Assembly: GCF_007096385.1 (NCBI RefSeq) | Contig: NZ_VJWL01000001.1 | Location: 1,361,734 to 1,425,733, forward strand | Source of the DNA: Aliidiomarina halalkaliphila | GTDB taxonomy: Bacteria; Pseudomonadota; Gammaproteobacteria; Enterobacterales; Alteromonadaceae | Length of the DNA: 64,000 nt | Direction: 5' to 3' | Part shown: positions 1 to 10,546 of the stretch, piece after piece | Layout of the letters: the number at the start of each line of letters is the position of its first letter | How positions within the stretch are numbered: position 1 is the stretch's first letter | Notes under the pieces: generated by a model | Databases searched by the model: none | What the model saw: the letters and a program-made list of their open reading frames with translations, nothing else | Told to the model about the DNA's origin: nothing | Made by a program: the position numbers and the translations under genes

Positions 1-117
1 CAGATGCCCCACCGCCTGCTCCTGCGCAGGATCATGTTGAAACCCGTCACGTTTCAAATCATTTTGATAAGCCGCCCATGGCGTATTTACATTTTCCGAC
101 ACAAAATTGCCTGTCAT
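1..117 (-). CDS. zapE: ZapE (AFG1-like ATPase), N-terminal fragment
   Basis: The reverse strand reads ATG at 117 and stays open to the window edge, giving 39 residues (start MTGNFVSENV, end EQAVGHL). In the family, ZapE is a cytoplasmic P-loop ATPase linked to the division ring. The short pre-P-loop leader with a D-P-A-Q-E-Q-A-V-like stretch fits the ZapE N terminus, and zapE lies divergent to zapG in many gammaproteobacteria, as here. The ATPase core lies outside the window, so the call rests on the leader and the gene order. Confidence 0.7.
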   Translation of the reverse strand, partial: MTGNFVSENVNTPWAAYQNDLKRDGFQHDPAQEQAVGHL

Positions 118-213
118 CTGACTACTGATCCAAGAATTACATGATACCATTATATGTGAATTGGGATCATATTTGTGTCATGCTGAATCCCTAGATTAAA
201 GAGGAATAAAGAT

Positions 214-663
214 ATGGATTGGCTCATCGGACTTTTGCTGTTAATTGCAGGTGGCGTGATTGGATTCTTCGCCGCACGCTATGTGTTTTTGCATACGGGG
301 GAAGCGGCAGAGTTGCAAGAGCAGGTGGAGCAAGCACGCCAGCAGTTTGAGGCGTATCGCAAAGATGTCACCGAACAACTTGCGACAGCGCGTCAAATTG
401 CCTCAGAAGTCACTGATATTCAGCATCGCTTGAATTTATTTTTACAAGACAGCCAGCAGCTGCTTGAGCAAAACAAAGAATGGCAACAACCATTGCCATT
501 TTTCGCGGAAGAAACCATTCGTTCTATCCGCCAGTCGAATATTCTCAACAAGGAACGACGCGAAGATAGCGATGTATCTGATACCGGTGCACCGCCGCGA
601 GATTATTCAGAGCCCGGCAGCGGTTTGTTCTCACCGCCGGTAAAAGAAGAAAAATCAAACTGA
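214..663 (+). CDS. zapG: ZapG (YhcB/DUF1043) inner-membrane division protein
   Basis: A 149-residue protein with one N-terminal membrane segment (residues about 4-24, rich in L, I and G), then a Q/E/A-rich coiled coil (about 30-90) and a polar, disordered tail ending in K-E-E-K-S-N. This is the YhcB/ZapG layout. The family is a small inner-membrane protein that links cell division, envelope growth and LPS control. A purine-rich ribosome site (AGAGGAA) precedes the ATG. It is divergent from zapE and followed by a strong terminator, then degQ, matching the known zapE-zapG-degQ-degS order. Confidence 0.88.
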   Translation: MDWLIGLLLLIAGGVIGFFAARYVFLHTGEAAELQEQVEQARQQFEAYRKDVTEQLATARQIASEVTDIQHRLNLFLQDSQQLLEQNKEWQQPLPFFAEETIRSIRQSNILNKERREDSDVSDTGAPPRDYSEPGSGLFSPPVKEEKSN

Positions 664-675
664 TACTGCGTAAAT

Positions 676-702
676 AAAAAGGAGCTTCGGCTCCTTTTTT
701 CG
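676..702 (+). terminator. Rho-independent terminator after zapG
   Basis: A GC-rich stem (AAGGAGC / GCTCCTT) closed by a TTCG tetraloop is followed by a run of T residues. It lies 12 bases past the zapG stop codon and separates zapG from degQ. Confidence 0.9.
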
Positions 703-745
703 TCGTAAAAGCTAGTTTATTTACCGCTTGAAAAACATCACATCA

Positions 746-773
746 GAACTTATTTCCTATCTCAGTGGTCATT
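746..773 (+). promoter_or_regulatory. Possible sigma-E type promoter for degQ
   Basis: GAACTT at 746-751 and TCATT at 769-773 are 17 bases apart, resembling the sigma-E elements (AACTT and TCnnA), though the -10 match is imperfect. The site lies 48 bases upstream of the degQ ATG. Sigma-E control is known for the related protease gene degP. A sigma-70 reading (TTGAAA at 729-734, 17 bases, TATTTC) overlaps it, so the assignment is weak. Confidence 0.25.
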
Positions 774-821
774 CAAGAAGTGGCATTGCGCCCATTAACA
801 CGATGATTTCGGAGAAGACTG

Positions 822-2180
822 ATGAAAAAGATGGTAACCCTGCTAGCTGCCGCTAGCCTGGCTTTTGTTTTTTCACTGCAACCCGTGGTCGCTAACATTC
901 CTGCAGCGGCCATGACCGACGAGCGTGGCGTGCCTACCCTCGCCCCCATGCTAGAAGAAGTCACCCCTGCTGTCGTTAATATATCGGTTGCCGGTAAACG
1001 CGTCACTCGGCAACGTTTACCGGAAGCCTTTCGATTCTTCTTTGGCCCGAACGCACCGCAAGAACAAGTGCGAGAACAACCTTTTCGGGGATTAGGATCC
1101 GGAGTCATTATCGATGCTAAAAATGGCTATGTGGTAACCAATAATCACGTGATTGACGATGCCAATGAAATCACCGTGACCCTCAAAGATGGTCGACAGT
1201 TTAGTGCCACAGTGTTAGGCCGGGATGAAGAATCCGATATCGCCCTACTGCAATTAGAAAATCCCCGCAACCTGACACAAATCAACATTGGCAATTCCGA
1301 CCAACTGCGTGTGGGCGACTTTGTCGTGGCTATCGGTAATCCCTTCGGGTTAGGACAAACCGTAACTTCAGGCATTGTATCGGCTCTAGGCCGCAGTGGC
1401 CTTGGTATTGATCGCCTCGAAAACTTCATTCAAACCGATGCTGCCATTAATAGCGGTAATTCCGGTGGTGCTCTTGTTGACCTGAATGGAAACCTAATTG
1501 GCATCAATACCGCTATCATTGGAGCCTCTGGGGGCAACATCGGTATTGGCTTCGCCATTCCTGCCAATATGATGAAAAATTTAGTGGACCAAATTATTGA
1601 GTTTGGTGAAATACGTCGCGGTGTATTGGGTGTCCGCGGTGGTAATCTCACCCAAGAACTCGCCGACGCCCTCGATATCGACAGAGTGCGCGGTGCCTGG
1701 GTGAGCGAAGTATTACCCGAGTCTGCCGCTGAACGTGCTGGCATTCAGGCCGGCGATCTCATTCTCGCCATCGATGGAACGCCAGTGCACTCGTTCACTG
1801 AGCTCGCAGCTAAAGTCGGTACCATAGGCGCAGGCCGTGAAGTGCAGTTACGAGTGTTGCGCGAAGGACGCGAGATGAACGTCACTGTGGAACTTGATGA
1901 GCGGGGCACACAACAGGTAAACGCAGATAGTATTCACCCCGCCCTTGAAGGTGCAGAACTGACTCGAGAAGAACGAGGAGGTATTCGGATTGAAAGTGTC
2001 GAAAGTGGTTCCCCAGCCGCCCGACTTGGATTGCGTGAAGGCGATGTGATCATCGCCGTCAACCGTCAACGCGTCGACAGCGTACAGGACCTCCAGCGCT
2101 TTGTTCAAAACGCCCGTGGCGTGGTGGCATTGAACCTGCGCCGAGGTAACAGCTCCCTTTATGTTGTTCTTCCCAATTAA
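822..2180 (+). CDS. degQ: DegQ, periplasmic HtrA serine endoprotease
   Basis: 452 residues. A signal peptide (1-24, ending PVVA) is followed by a trypsin-like domain with the HtrA triad His109 (T-N-N-H-V), Asp139 (E-S-D-I-A) and Ser214 (G-N-S-G-G-A-L), then two PDZ domains (about 255-345 and 370-450). Two PDZ domains and secretion mark it as DegQ/DegP rather than DegS. It degrades or holds misfolded envelope proteins in the periplasm. A GGAGAAG ribosome site precedes the ATG. It lies directly upstream of degS, as in E. coli, with a terminator between. Confidence 0.95.
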   Translation: MKKMVTLLAAASLAFVFSLQPVVANIPAAAMTDERGVPTLAPMLEEVTPAVVNISVAGKRVTRQRLPEAFRFFFGPNAPQEQVREQPFRGLGSGVIIDAKNGYVVTNNHVIDDANEITVTLKDGRQFSATVLGRDEESDIALLQLENPRNLTQINIGNSDQLRVGDFVVAIGNPFGLGQTVTSGIVSALGRSGLGIDRLENFIQTDAAINSGNSGGALVDLNGNLIGINTAIIGASGGNIGIGFAIPANMMKNLVDQIIEFGEIRRGVLGVRGGNLTQELADALDIDRVRGAWVSEVLPESAAERAGIQAGDLILAIDGTPVHSFTELAAKVGTIGAGREVQLRVLREGREMNVTVELDERGTQQVNADSIHPALEGAELTREERGGIRIESVESGSPAARLGLREGDVIIAVNRQRVDSVQDLQRFVQNARGVVALNLRRGNSSLYVVLPN

Positions 2181-2191
2181 AATGTAACCCG

Positions 2192-2231
2192 TGGCACCCT
2201 GCTCACTGCAGTGGGGTGCCGTATTTTTTTG
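2192..2231 (+). terminator. Rho-independent terminator after degQ
   Basis: GGCACCC and GGGTGCC form the arms of a stem about 31 bases long, followed by GTA and seven T residues. It lies just after the degQ stop, implying that degS has its own promoter in 2232-2388. Confidence 0.8.
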
Positions 2232-2388
2232 TCGAGATTTTAACCTACCTGTCCCTCGTCTTTAATGATAAACTCCTGTTCTTATAGGTGGCATTTGCGT
2301 GTCGAAATTTACGCGCTCTGCAGGTCAATAAAATACGACTGTACCTGCCAACGCCAACCAGACATTATCAACCTCAAACGAAGTATTC

Positions 2389-3453
2389 ATGAAGCAAAAA
2401 CAAAACCGAACCGCGCCAATTATGACGTTCCTGATCAAACCAGCCCTATTGGGATTGGTCGTCGCGGTGATCGTGTTATGGGTACTGCCCTACTTCGACC
2501 AACCTATCAATGGTAGCGAGCGTCAAACTCAGCCGCTGGCGTCGTATTCCGATGCCTTCGAGCGGGCGTCGCCTGCGGTTGTGAATATCTACACCACACA
2601 ATCTTTGCGCGAACCTCGTTTTCAAGCACAGCCGACAACGGTTATGCGTTTAGGCTCTGGTATGATCATGGATGAGCGTGGTTTTATTCTGACGGCTCTG
2701 CATGTGGTTGAGAATGTCGATATGATTCAAGTGGCATTGCAAGACGGCCGCATCTTCGGTGCATCATTAATTGGCAGTGACCCGTTAACTGATCTCGCGG
2801 TATTGCGCATCGAGGCCGAGAATTTACCGACGATTCCGATTAACTCGGATTATCAACCACGCACCGGCGACGTTGTATTGGCTATTGGCAACCCATACAA
2901 TTTAGGACAAACCGTTACCCAAGGGATTATTTCCGCCACCGGCCGCGTGGCAATGGGCAGCGGCTATGCTGAATTTATCCAAATGGATGCAGCGATCAAT
3001 CAGGGGAATTCCGGCGGCGCCTTGGTGAATAGCCGTGGCGAATTAGTCGGCATCAACAGCGCCTCGTACCAATCGGAGCTCACCAGTCGTGGCTCTCAAG
3101 GTATTTATTTTGCGTTGTCTTACAATCTCGCTATTCGCATTATGCAACAGCTTATTTCAGAAGGCGTGGTAACCCGTGGCTACTTAGGCATTACCGCGGG
3201 CCAGTACTATCACGATGATCACTCCACCCAAGGCCTGCGCATCGACGAAGTAGATGAAAACAGTCCGGCGTATCGTGCCGGATTACGGGAAGGTGATTTT
3301 ATCTTTGAGATTGCCGGCAAAACCGTGACGTCTGTTAACCAAGGCTTAGACCTCGTCGCGGAAGCCCGCCCTGGCACTGAGCTTGAGATTCGCTATTATC
3401 GGGGCAATGAAACGCGGCGTACCTCAGTGGTCATCGAACAGCTCCAGTTATAA
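2389..3453 (+). CDS. degS: DegS, membrane-anchored site-1 protease of the sigma-E response
   Basis: 354 residues with an uncleaved N-terminal membrane anchor (about 12-33), a trypsin-like domain with His105 (T-A-L-H-V-V), Asp135 (L-T-D-L-A-V) and Ser208 (G-N-S-G-G-A-L), and a single PDZ domain (about 260-350). The anchor plus one PDZ domain is the DegS layout. In the family, the PDZ senses outer-membrane porin C termini and DegS then cuts the anti-sigma factor RseA. An internal ATG at 2422 is an alternative start just before the anchor, but neither has a strong ribosome site. Confidence 0.93.
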   Translation: MKQKQNRTAPIMTFLIKPALLGLVVAVIVLWVLPYFDQPINGSERQTQPLASYSDAFERASPAVVNIYTTQSLREPRFQAQPTTVMRLGSGMIMDERGFILTALHVVENVDMIQVALQDGRIFGASLIGSDPLTDLAVLRIEAENLPTIPINSDYQPRTGDVVLAIGNPYNLGQTVTQGIISATGRVAMGSGYAEFIQMDAAINQGNSGGALVNSRGELVGINSASYQSELTSRGSQGIYFALSYNLAIRIMQQLISEGVVTRGYLGITAGQYYHDDHSTQGLRIDEVDENSPAYRAGLREGDFIFEIAGKTVTSVNQGLDLVAEARPGTELEIRYYRGNETRRTSVVIEQLQL

Positions 3454-3462
3454 ACAATGTCA

Positions 3463-3496
3463 TAAAAAAACTCCGCTGTAAGCGGAGCTTTTTTAT
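3463..3496. terminator. Bidirectional terminator between degS and murA
   Basis: An A-run, a stem (CTCCGCT / AGCGGAG) and a T-run form a symmetric hairpin in the gap between the convergent degS and murA genes. It can stop transcription in both directions. Confidence 0.9.
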
Positions 3497-3513
3497 ATGA
3501 CTTACCCTTCGCG

Positions 3514-5071
<1,558 letters not shown>

Positions 5072-5090
5072 CAGGTCATCCGTCGTTAAC

Positions 5091-5402
5091 TTATTTCGAT
5101 GGCGTATAGCTTAACGAAAGCAGGTCGGTTACGCCACTCACTGCGGCGAATTGGCGCAGTTGAGTGTTCACATTGTGTAAAGACAACGCACGCTGTTGCT
5201 GAGCGAGTTCCGCCTGAATCTGAATCAGAAATGCAAGACCTGCGGAATCCACCTTCTCCACTTCAGAAAGATCCATCACCAGCTCGTTTTCTTGCCCCAT
5301 CCAGTGGCTTCGGTTCGACCAAGCAGCACCCACTTGATCGCGGTCTAAATCGCCAGCCACACGCACTAGCGTGTCTTCTCGCGTCAGTTGTAATGCACTC
5401 AT
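5091..5402 (-). CDS. mlaB: MlaB, STAS-domain subunit of the Mla lipid ABC transporter
   Basis: 103 residues forming one STAS domain, with the D-S-A-G-L-A-F-L motif around residue 52. MlaB is a cytoplasmic regulator that binds the MlaF ATPase in the MlaFEDB complex. The gene begins 14 bases after mlaD. In E. coli mlaC lies between mlaD and mlaB, and that gene is missing here. Confidence 0.88.
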   Translation of the reverse strand: MSALQLTREDTLVRVAGDLDRDQVGAAWSNRSHWMGQENELVMDLSEVEKVDSAGLAFLIQIQAELAQQQRALSLHNVNTQLRQFAAVSGVTDLLSLSYTPSK

Positions 5403-5416
5403 ACCGCCTCCGACAC

Positions 5417-5884
5417 TTAATCGTTTCCTTGGCTAAAAAGGAACTGTCCAATCAGGTTTTCTAGCACAATGGCAGAGTTTGTGGTGTAGATGTAATCACC
5501 ATCTTCAAGGGTAAATACATCATCATCGATAAACCCAGGCTCCAAGCCGACGTATTGCTCGCCGAGTAATCCAGAGGTAAGAATTGACGCCGAGCTGGTA
5601 TCTGGAAAGCCCCGAAAGTCGGTACTGATACGCATTTCTACCAGCGGTTCAAAATACTCACGATCGAGTGTAATGCGGGTCACGCGGCCAACAACCACAC
5701 CACCAACTTTCACTGGAGAGCGCACTTTTAAACCGCCAATATTATCGAACTTGGCATACAAGGTGTACGTTTCGCCCCGGGTTGCATCGCTGTTGTTTGC
5801 CACTTGCATCGCAAGAAACACGATAGCTGCAATAGCCACTGTAACGAACACACCCACGAGCATTTCTATTTTTCGCGCTTCCAT
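5417..5884 (-). CDS. mlaD: MlaD, MCE-domain lipid-binding subunit
   Basis: 155 residues: an N-terminal membrane anchor (about 7-27), then one MCE domain (about 38-118, with V-R-S-P-V-K-V-G-G-V-V-V-G-R-V) and a short hydrophobic tail (I-V-L-E-N-L-I-G-Q-F-L-F). In E. coli MlaD forms a hexameric ring under the inner membrane that passes phospholipids between the MlaFEDB transporter and MlaC. The tail ends at F-S-Q-G-N-D, and there is no fused extra domain that might stand in for MlaC. Confidence 0.93.
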   Translation of the reverse strand: MEARKIEMLVGVFVTVAIAAIVFLAMQVANNSDATRGETYTLYAKFDNIGGLKVRSPVKVGGVVVGRVTRITLDREYFEPLVEMRISTDFRGFPDTSSASILTSGLLGEQYVGLEPGFIDDDVFTLEDGDYIYTTNSAIVLENLIGQFLFSQGND

Positions 5885-5887
5885 AAA

Positions 5888-6664
5888 TCACCCAAACATC
5901 AAAGCTGTTAAAACGAAGTCTAAACCGAGTACGGCCAATGAGCTGTACACGACCGTTTGCGTTGTTGCTGCACTAATTCCTGGCGATGTTGGCATTGCCG
6001 TGTATCCTTTATACAACGCAATCCAAGTGACCACGACGGCAAACACTAAACTCTTGATAAAGCCGTTCATCACGTCATGTTGCCAATCTACACTCGCCTG
6101 CATCACCGACCAAAACGCACCGTCGTCGACACCTAACCACTGCACACCTACAAAGTAACCACCGTAGATACCTACTGCACTGAACATAAATGCGAGCAGT
6201 GGCATACTAATAAAACCTGCCCAAAATCGGGGCGCAACCACACGGCGTAATGGATCTACTGCCATCATTTCTAAACTCGATAACTGTTCCGTGGCGCGCA
6301 TTAAACCAATTTCGGCGGTTAATGCAGAGCCTGCTCGCCCTGCAAATAGCAATGCGGTGACCACCGGACCAAGCTCACGCAATAATGACAAGGCGACCAT
6401 CGGGCCGAGTGCTTGTTCGGCACCAAAATCGACCAAAATGGTATACCCCTGTAATGCCAGCACCATGCCAATAAATAACCCCGAAATGAGGATAATCAAC
6501 ATCGACTGCACGCCCACCACATACAGTTGGCGAATAAGCAGTGGGAACATTTTTACTGGCTGTGGCTTTCCAATCAGTGCTTGTACGAGCATGATGCTCG
6601 CTTCACCAATACCGCGAATGGTTTGCAAGGTATCACGCCCGACATTTCGGAAAAAACCAAGCAT
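5888..6664 (-). CDS. mlaE: MlaE, permease of the Mla lipid ABC transporter
   Basis: 258 residues, a hydrophobic MlaE/Ttg2B permease with about five to six membrane segments and the family [18 protein letters not shown] coupling region near residues 93-110. It forms the inner-membrane core of MlaFEDB. Its ATG overlaps the mlaF stop, and mlaD follows after 3 bases, so the genes are co-transcribed. Confidence 0.95.
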   Translation of the reverse strand: MLGFFRNVGRDTLQTIRGIGEASIMLVQALIGKPQPVKMFPLLIRQLYVVGVQSMLIILISGLFIGMVLALQGYTILVDFGAEQALGPMVALSLLRELGPVVTALLFAGRAGSALTAEIGLMRATEQLSSLEMMAVDPLRRVVAPRFWAGFISMPLLAFMFSAVGIYGGYFVGVQWLGVDDGAFWSVMQASVDWQHDVMNGFIKSLVFAVVVTWIALYKGYTAMPTSPGISAATTQTVVYSSLAVLGLDFVLTALMFG

Positions 6665-7464
6665 TAGCGCGATCCTCCTAGTAAATCTTCGTGATACGGC
6701 GTAGCACCATAATGGAAAGGTACCGGGCCATCGGCATCGCCGTTTAGAAATTGCTGAACCAGCGGATTATCACTGGCTTTCAATTCCTCGGGGGAACCTT
6801 GGGCGACCACCCGCTGATTTGCCATAATGGCGACATGATCAGCAATGCTCATCACTTCATGAATATCATGGGAGACCACAATGGAGGTTAAGCCCAAGGT
6901 ATGATTCAGCTCTTTAATTAACTTCACCAGCATCCCCATGGAGATTGGGTCCTGTCCGGCAAAAGGTTCATCGTACATGATGAGTTCTGGATCCAACGCA
7001 ATAGAGCGCGCTAGCGCCGCGCGTCGAGCCATACCCCCCGAGAGTTCCCCAGGGAAAAGGCTTCCTGCCCCGCGTAAACCCACTGCCTCGAGCTTCATTT
7101 TCACGATGGTTGCGATAATATTTTCTGGTAAATTCGTGTGCTCACGAATAGGGAACGCCACATTGTCGAACACGGTCATATCACTGAACAGCGCGCCACT
7201 TTGAAACAACATGCTCATACGTTTACGGGCCTCATACAAGGCGCCGCGACCTAACGAAGGGATGTTCATGCCGGCGAAATTGATAGTACCTTGTTGCGGC
7301 TTTAACTGACCACCAATCAAACGCAACAATGTGGTTTTACCACAACCGCTAGGGCCCATAACTGCCGTCACCTTGCCGCGTGGTACCACTAAACTCACCC
7401 CTTGATAGATGGCTTTATCACCACGCTTAAAATGGATGTCGTTTACCTCGACTAAATTTTCCAC
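6664..7464 (-). CDS. mlaF: MlaF, ATPase of the Mla lipid ABC transporter
   Basis: 266 residues. Walker [10 protein letters not shown] (about 37-45), signature L-S-G-G-M-A-R-R, Walker [14 protein letters not shown] and switch histidine S-H-D are all present. It drives phospholipid transport across the envelope to preserve outer-membrane asymmetry. First gene of the minus-strand mla run. The gene upstream on the same strand is a TetR regulator rather than the calcium exchanger gene found upstream in the E. coli cluster. Confidence 0.95.
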   Translation of the reverse strand: MENLVEVNDIHFKRGDKAIYQGVSLVVPRGKVTAVMGPSGCGKTTLLRLIGGQLKPQQGTINFAGMNIPSLGRGALYEARKRMSMLFQSGALFSDMTVFDNVAFPIREHTNLPENIIATIVKMKLEAVGLRGAGSLFPGELSGGMARRAALARSIALDPELIMYDEPFAGQDPISMGMLVKLIKELNHTLGLTSIVVSHDIHEVMSIADHVAIMANQRVVAQGSPEELKASDNPLVQQFLNGDADGPVPFHYGATPYHEDLLGGSR

Positions 7465-7582
7465 AGCAACCCTCTTGCTCTCGTCGGAATGGCACTACGC
7501 TTCACTTCATTCCATCCGGTGTTTAGATCCATGTGCCAAGAATACCATGAACTAAGGAAGCGCTGGAATCGAAACCAGCAAT

Positions 7583-8203
7583 CTATCCAAATACGCTGTC
7601 GTCTGCATCCGACCCAGCAACCGGCTCAAGCAGGGCTAACAACTCCGTCGCAAATGCTTCTGATTGCTCTGGGGTTTCATGCAATAAGCCAAACTGCAAA
7701 AGCAATCGGTGGCCCATGGCCGCTTTCCAAGCGATGCGAGCGCGAATGCTCCCCGCTTTTGCCATGTCTAAGCGCTGCCACAATTCGGCATTTCGCTCAC
7801 GAATTGGCGCCAACAATTCGGGGTTATTCGCAACCGCCGCTAAAATCGCAGAGTCGAGCACTAAGCGCTCTTTCGATTCAGAAATCTCCGCTAACAAAAT
7901 CGCTTTAAGATCCTGATCGCAACCATACAGACCATTTCCATCTTCAAGCACTTGTGCAATACGCCGTTCCCGTTGCCCCGCATAGCGCTCGAGCATCGAC
8001 ATAATCAAGGCTTCTTTGCTTTCAAAGTGATAGAGCAATCCGCCCTTACTAATACCGGTCGTTTCGGTGAGTGCATCAAAGGTAAGTTGCGCAGCGCCTT
8101 TATCGAGAACGAGTTGTTCCGCTTGTTCAAGAATGTAATCCCTTTTACTCGGGCGCCCGCCACGAGATTTGGTGGGCTTTTTGGCCCCATTTTTGATAGT
8201 CAT
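7583..8203 (-). CDS. TetR-family transcriptional regulator
   Basis: 206 residues from the ATG at 8203, chosen because the basic lead-in and the first TetR helix follow directly; an open frame continues upstream to 8332 without family support. The N terminus holds the TetR helix-turn-helix (L-T-F-D-A-L-T-E-T-T-G-I-S-K-G-G-L-L-Y-H-F), and the C-terminal half is a helical ligand domain with no assignment. It lies 118 bases upstream of mlaF on the same strand and divergent from kdsD, so control of mla, kdsD or itself is possible but unproven. Confidence 0.85.
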   Translation of the reverse strand: MTIKNGAKKPTKSRGGRPSKRDYILEQAEQLVLDKGAAQLTFDALTETTGISKGGLLYHFESKEALIMSMLERYAGQRERRIAQVLEDGNGLYGCDQDLKAILLAEISESKERLVLDSAILAAVANNPELLAPIRERNAELWQRLDMAKAGSIRARIAWKAAMGHRLLLQFGLLHETPEQSEAFATELLALLEPVAGSDADDSVFG

Positions 8204-8406
8204 GTCTACATGCCTTGTATGACGTTTTTTCAAAGTAAATCCTAGAAACCGTATCGGACTGATTTGGATTTCATACCGACCACTTGGTAAAGTATCAATT
8301 TTGCTGCACCGGCTCAATGTGCGCCTCCACATAAAGGGGAGATTTCATCGTGTCAAATGGTATACTGGGCCGATTTCATCATTCGATCACATGGGAACGA
8401 ACGAAT

Positions 8407-9399
8407 ATGTCCGCTGCGAACCACCCTAACGTTGCCGCAAACTACGTTGAGCATGGTCGAAAAGTCTTGGCCATTGAGCAAAACGCAATCGCCGCGCTTG
8501 CCGCATCCATTAACGATGATTTTGCGCGCGCCTGTGCATTGATGATGGCCTGCAAAGGCCGGGTTGTGGTGACCGGTATGGGTAAGTCAGGTCATATTGG
8601 TGGAAAGATTGCAGCCACCCTCGCTAGCACCGGAACCCCCGCATTTTTCGTACACCCCGGTGAAGCCAGCCATGGTGATTTAGGCATGATCACTGGGCAA
8701 GACGTGGTGATCGCGATTTCCAATTCGGGAGAAACCCATGAAGTTTTAGCGATTCTCCCGGTAATCAAGCGCTTAGGCGTTCCCCTCATTGCCCTCACCG
8801 GCAAACCTGAATCAACACTGGCGAGCCTTTCTGATGTTCACGTGTCCGTCGCCGTGAGCGAAGAAGCCTGCCCGCTTGGTCTTGCACCGACTGCCAGCAC
8901 CACCGCTACGCTTGTTATGGGCGATGCGCTTGCTGTTGCATTACTCAACGAGCGTGGATTTACCGCCAACGACTTTGCCCTGTCACACCCAGGCGGAAGT
9001 TTGGGTAAACGGTTGCTGCTTCGAGTGAGCGACATTATGCACACGGGCGAACGTGTGCCGAAAGTGAGCGCCGAAGCTATCGTGACCGAGGCACTTATGG
9101 AGATTTCTCGTAAGGGTTTGGGGATGACCACCATTGTGGATGACCAAGACCAGCTGTTAGGGTTATTCACTGACGGTGATTTACGCCGCATTTTGGACCA
9201 ACGAGTCGATATACATCAAACCGTGATTGCCAACACCATGACCACCCAATGTGTGACCGCGCGACCAGAAATGCTTGCCGCAGAGGCGCTGAAACTAATG
9301 GAAACACGAAAAATTAATGGCCTGATCGTCGTGAACAAAGACAAACAAGTCGTCGGTGCATTTAATATGCATGACCTGCTGCGAGCGGGAGTAGTCTAA
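8407..9399 (+). CDS. kdsD: KdsD, D-arabinose 5-phosphate isomerase
   Basis: 330 residues from ATG 8407, matching E. coli KdsD (328). An SIS sugar isomerase domain (about 40-175, with G-M-G-K-S-G-H-I-G and S-N-S-G-E-T) is followed by two CBS domains (about 205-325, with F-T-D-G-D-L-R-R). It converts ribulose 5-phosphate to arabinose 5-phosphate for Kdo synthesis. A GTG at 8350 in the same frame has a good GGGGAG site but would add 19 residues unlike the family. KdsC follows with a TAATG overlap. Confidence 0.94.
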   Translation: MSAANHPNVAANYVEHGRKVLAIEQNAIAALAASINDDFARACALMMACKGRVVVTGMGKSGHIGGKIAATLASTGTPAFFVHPGEASHGDLGMITGQDVVIAISNSGETHEVLAILPVIKRLGVPLIALTGKPESTLASLSDVHVSVAVSEEACPLGLAPTASTTATLVMGDALAVALLNERGFTANDFALSHPGGSLGKRLLLRVSDIMHTGERVPKVSAEAIVTEALMEISRKGLGMTTIVDDQDQLLGLFTDGDLRRILDQRVDIHQTVIANTMTTQCVTARPEMLAAEALKLMETRKINGLIVVNKDKQVVGAFNMHDLLRAGVV

Positions 9400-9956
9400 T
9401 GCCAGAGTATGTAAGCACATGGTATGGCGATATCGCCGCTGACATCATCGCACGCATGTCGCAGATTCAATTATTAGTTTGTGATGTCGATGGCGTATTT
9501 TCCGATGGTCGCATCTATTTAGGTGATCAAGGCGAAGAACTAAAAGCATTTCATACCCGTGATGGTTTGGGCGTAAAAGCGTTAGTAAGCGCGGGTATTC
9601 AGGTCGCCGTCATTACCGGACGACGTTCGCATATTGTGGCCAATCGCATGTCGGCTCTTGGCGTTGAACATATCATTCAAGGCGAGCACGACAAAGGCCA
9701 AGCCCTCGCGTCGCTGTTAAATAAAACCGGGTATAGTGCCGATACTCTCGCGGCAATTGGCGACGACTTACCAGACATTCCGATGCTCGAAGCTGCAGCC
9801 CTGGGTGTTGCGGTGTTTGATGCGCATCCATCGGTACAGCAGGCTGCAAATTACGTGACACGACAGCGCGGTGGATTTGGTGCCGTGCGCGAGCTAGCAG
9901 ATCTGATCTTACTCAGCCAAGGAAAATTGCATCAGGTGCAGGAGAGCAGCACGTGA
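9399..9956 (+). CDS. kdsC: KdsC, Kdo-8-phosphate phosphatase
   Basis: 185 residues of the HAD superfamily, C0 type (no cap domain). The catalytic D-x-D motif is Asp29 and Asp31 (C-D-V-D-G-V-F-S-D-G), with T-G-R as motif II and G-D-D-L-P-D-I as the metal-binding motif. It removes phosphate from Kdo-8-P, giving Kdo for the LPS inner core. Its start overlaps the kdsD stop, and its stop overlaps the lptC start by GTGA, indicating translational coupling. Confidence 0.95.
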   Translation: MPEYVSTWYGDIAADIIARMSQIQLLVCDVDGVFSDGRIYLGDQGEELKAFHTRDGLGVKALVSAGIQVAVITGRRSHIVANRMSALGVEHIIQGEHDKGQALASLLNKTGYSADTLAAIGDDLPDIPMLEAAALGVAVFDAHPSVQQAANYVTRQRGGFGAVRELADLILLSQGKLHQVQESST

Positions 9957-10546
9957 ATCGACGCAGTATAATATTGGTCGCGCTATTTCTACTGGGGGCG
10001 ACATTTATACTTTGGCTCGCAATGGACAGCGACAGCGACGACGTGGAGCCGGCACTGATTGAGCAGCAAATACCAGATTTTACTGCCCGTGGATTAGAAA
10101 CTCGTATTTTTGAGTCCGATGGTCGTCTTTCTCACCAAATTCGTGCCGAGCGGATGGCGCATTTCAGTTTGTTTCGCCTTACGGAGCTCGAATCGCCCGT
10201 TTACACCTCATACCTCAGCGACGAGCAGGTCAATATTGAGGAAGCTGGCGCCGTATGGCAAATTACTGCACGCGTGGGACGCCTCTACGAAGACGTGCGT
10301 TTGGAGTTGGAAGAATCCATTAAAATAGTGAACCAATCTGATGTCGGCTATATCGAACAGATAGATACCGAGTATTTGGCGATTGATTTACAAAACCGTA
10401 CTATGCATACCGAGGCCCCGGTCACTATCCGGGGTGACCGTTTTATCGTTCGCGGCGAAGGCATGCGCATCGATTTAGAAGCCCAGCAGTTGGAGCTGAT
10501 ACACCATGTTGAAACGATTTTTTATCCTCGTCCTCGCTCCTTGTAG
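9953..10546 (+). CDS. lptC: LptC, inner-membrane LPS transport protein
   Basis: 197 residues starting at GTG 9953. An N-terminal membrane anchor (about 5-23) precedes a periplasmic beta-jellyroll region typical of LptC (T-A-R-G-L-E-T-R-I-F-E-S-D-G-R-L, then V-T-I-R-G-D-R-F near the C terminus). LptC takes LPS from the LptBFG extractor and passes it to LptA. Overlaps kdsC by 4 bases and lptA by 41 bases. Confidence 0.92.
   Translation: MNRRSIILVALFLLGATFILWLAMDSDSDDVEPALIEQQIPDFTARGLETRIFESDGRLSHQIRAERMAHFSLFRLTELESPVYTSYLSDEQVNIEEAGAVWQITARVGRLYEDVRLELEESIKIVNQSDVGYIEQIDTEYLAIDLQNRTMHTEAPVTIRGDRFIVRGEGMRIDLEAQQLELIHHVETIFYPRPRSL

Noticed and set aside
773..1108. Long open frame antisense to degQ
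   Set aside because: It lies opposite a strongly conserved gene, with biased composition and no family features. It is a codon-bias shadow.
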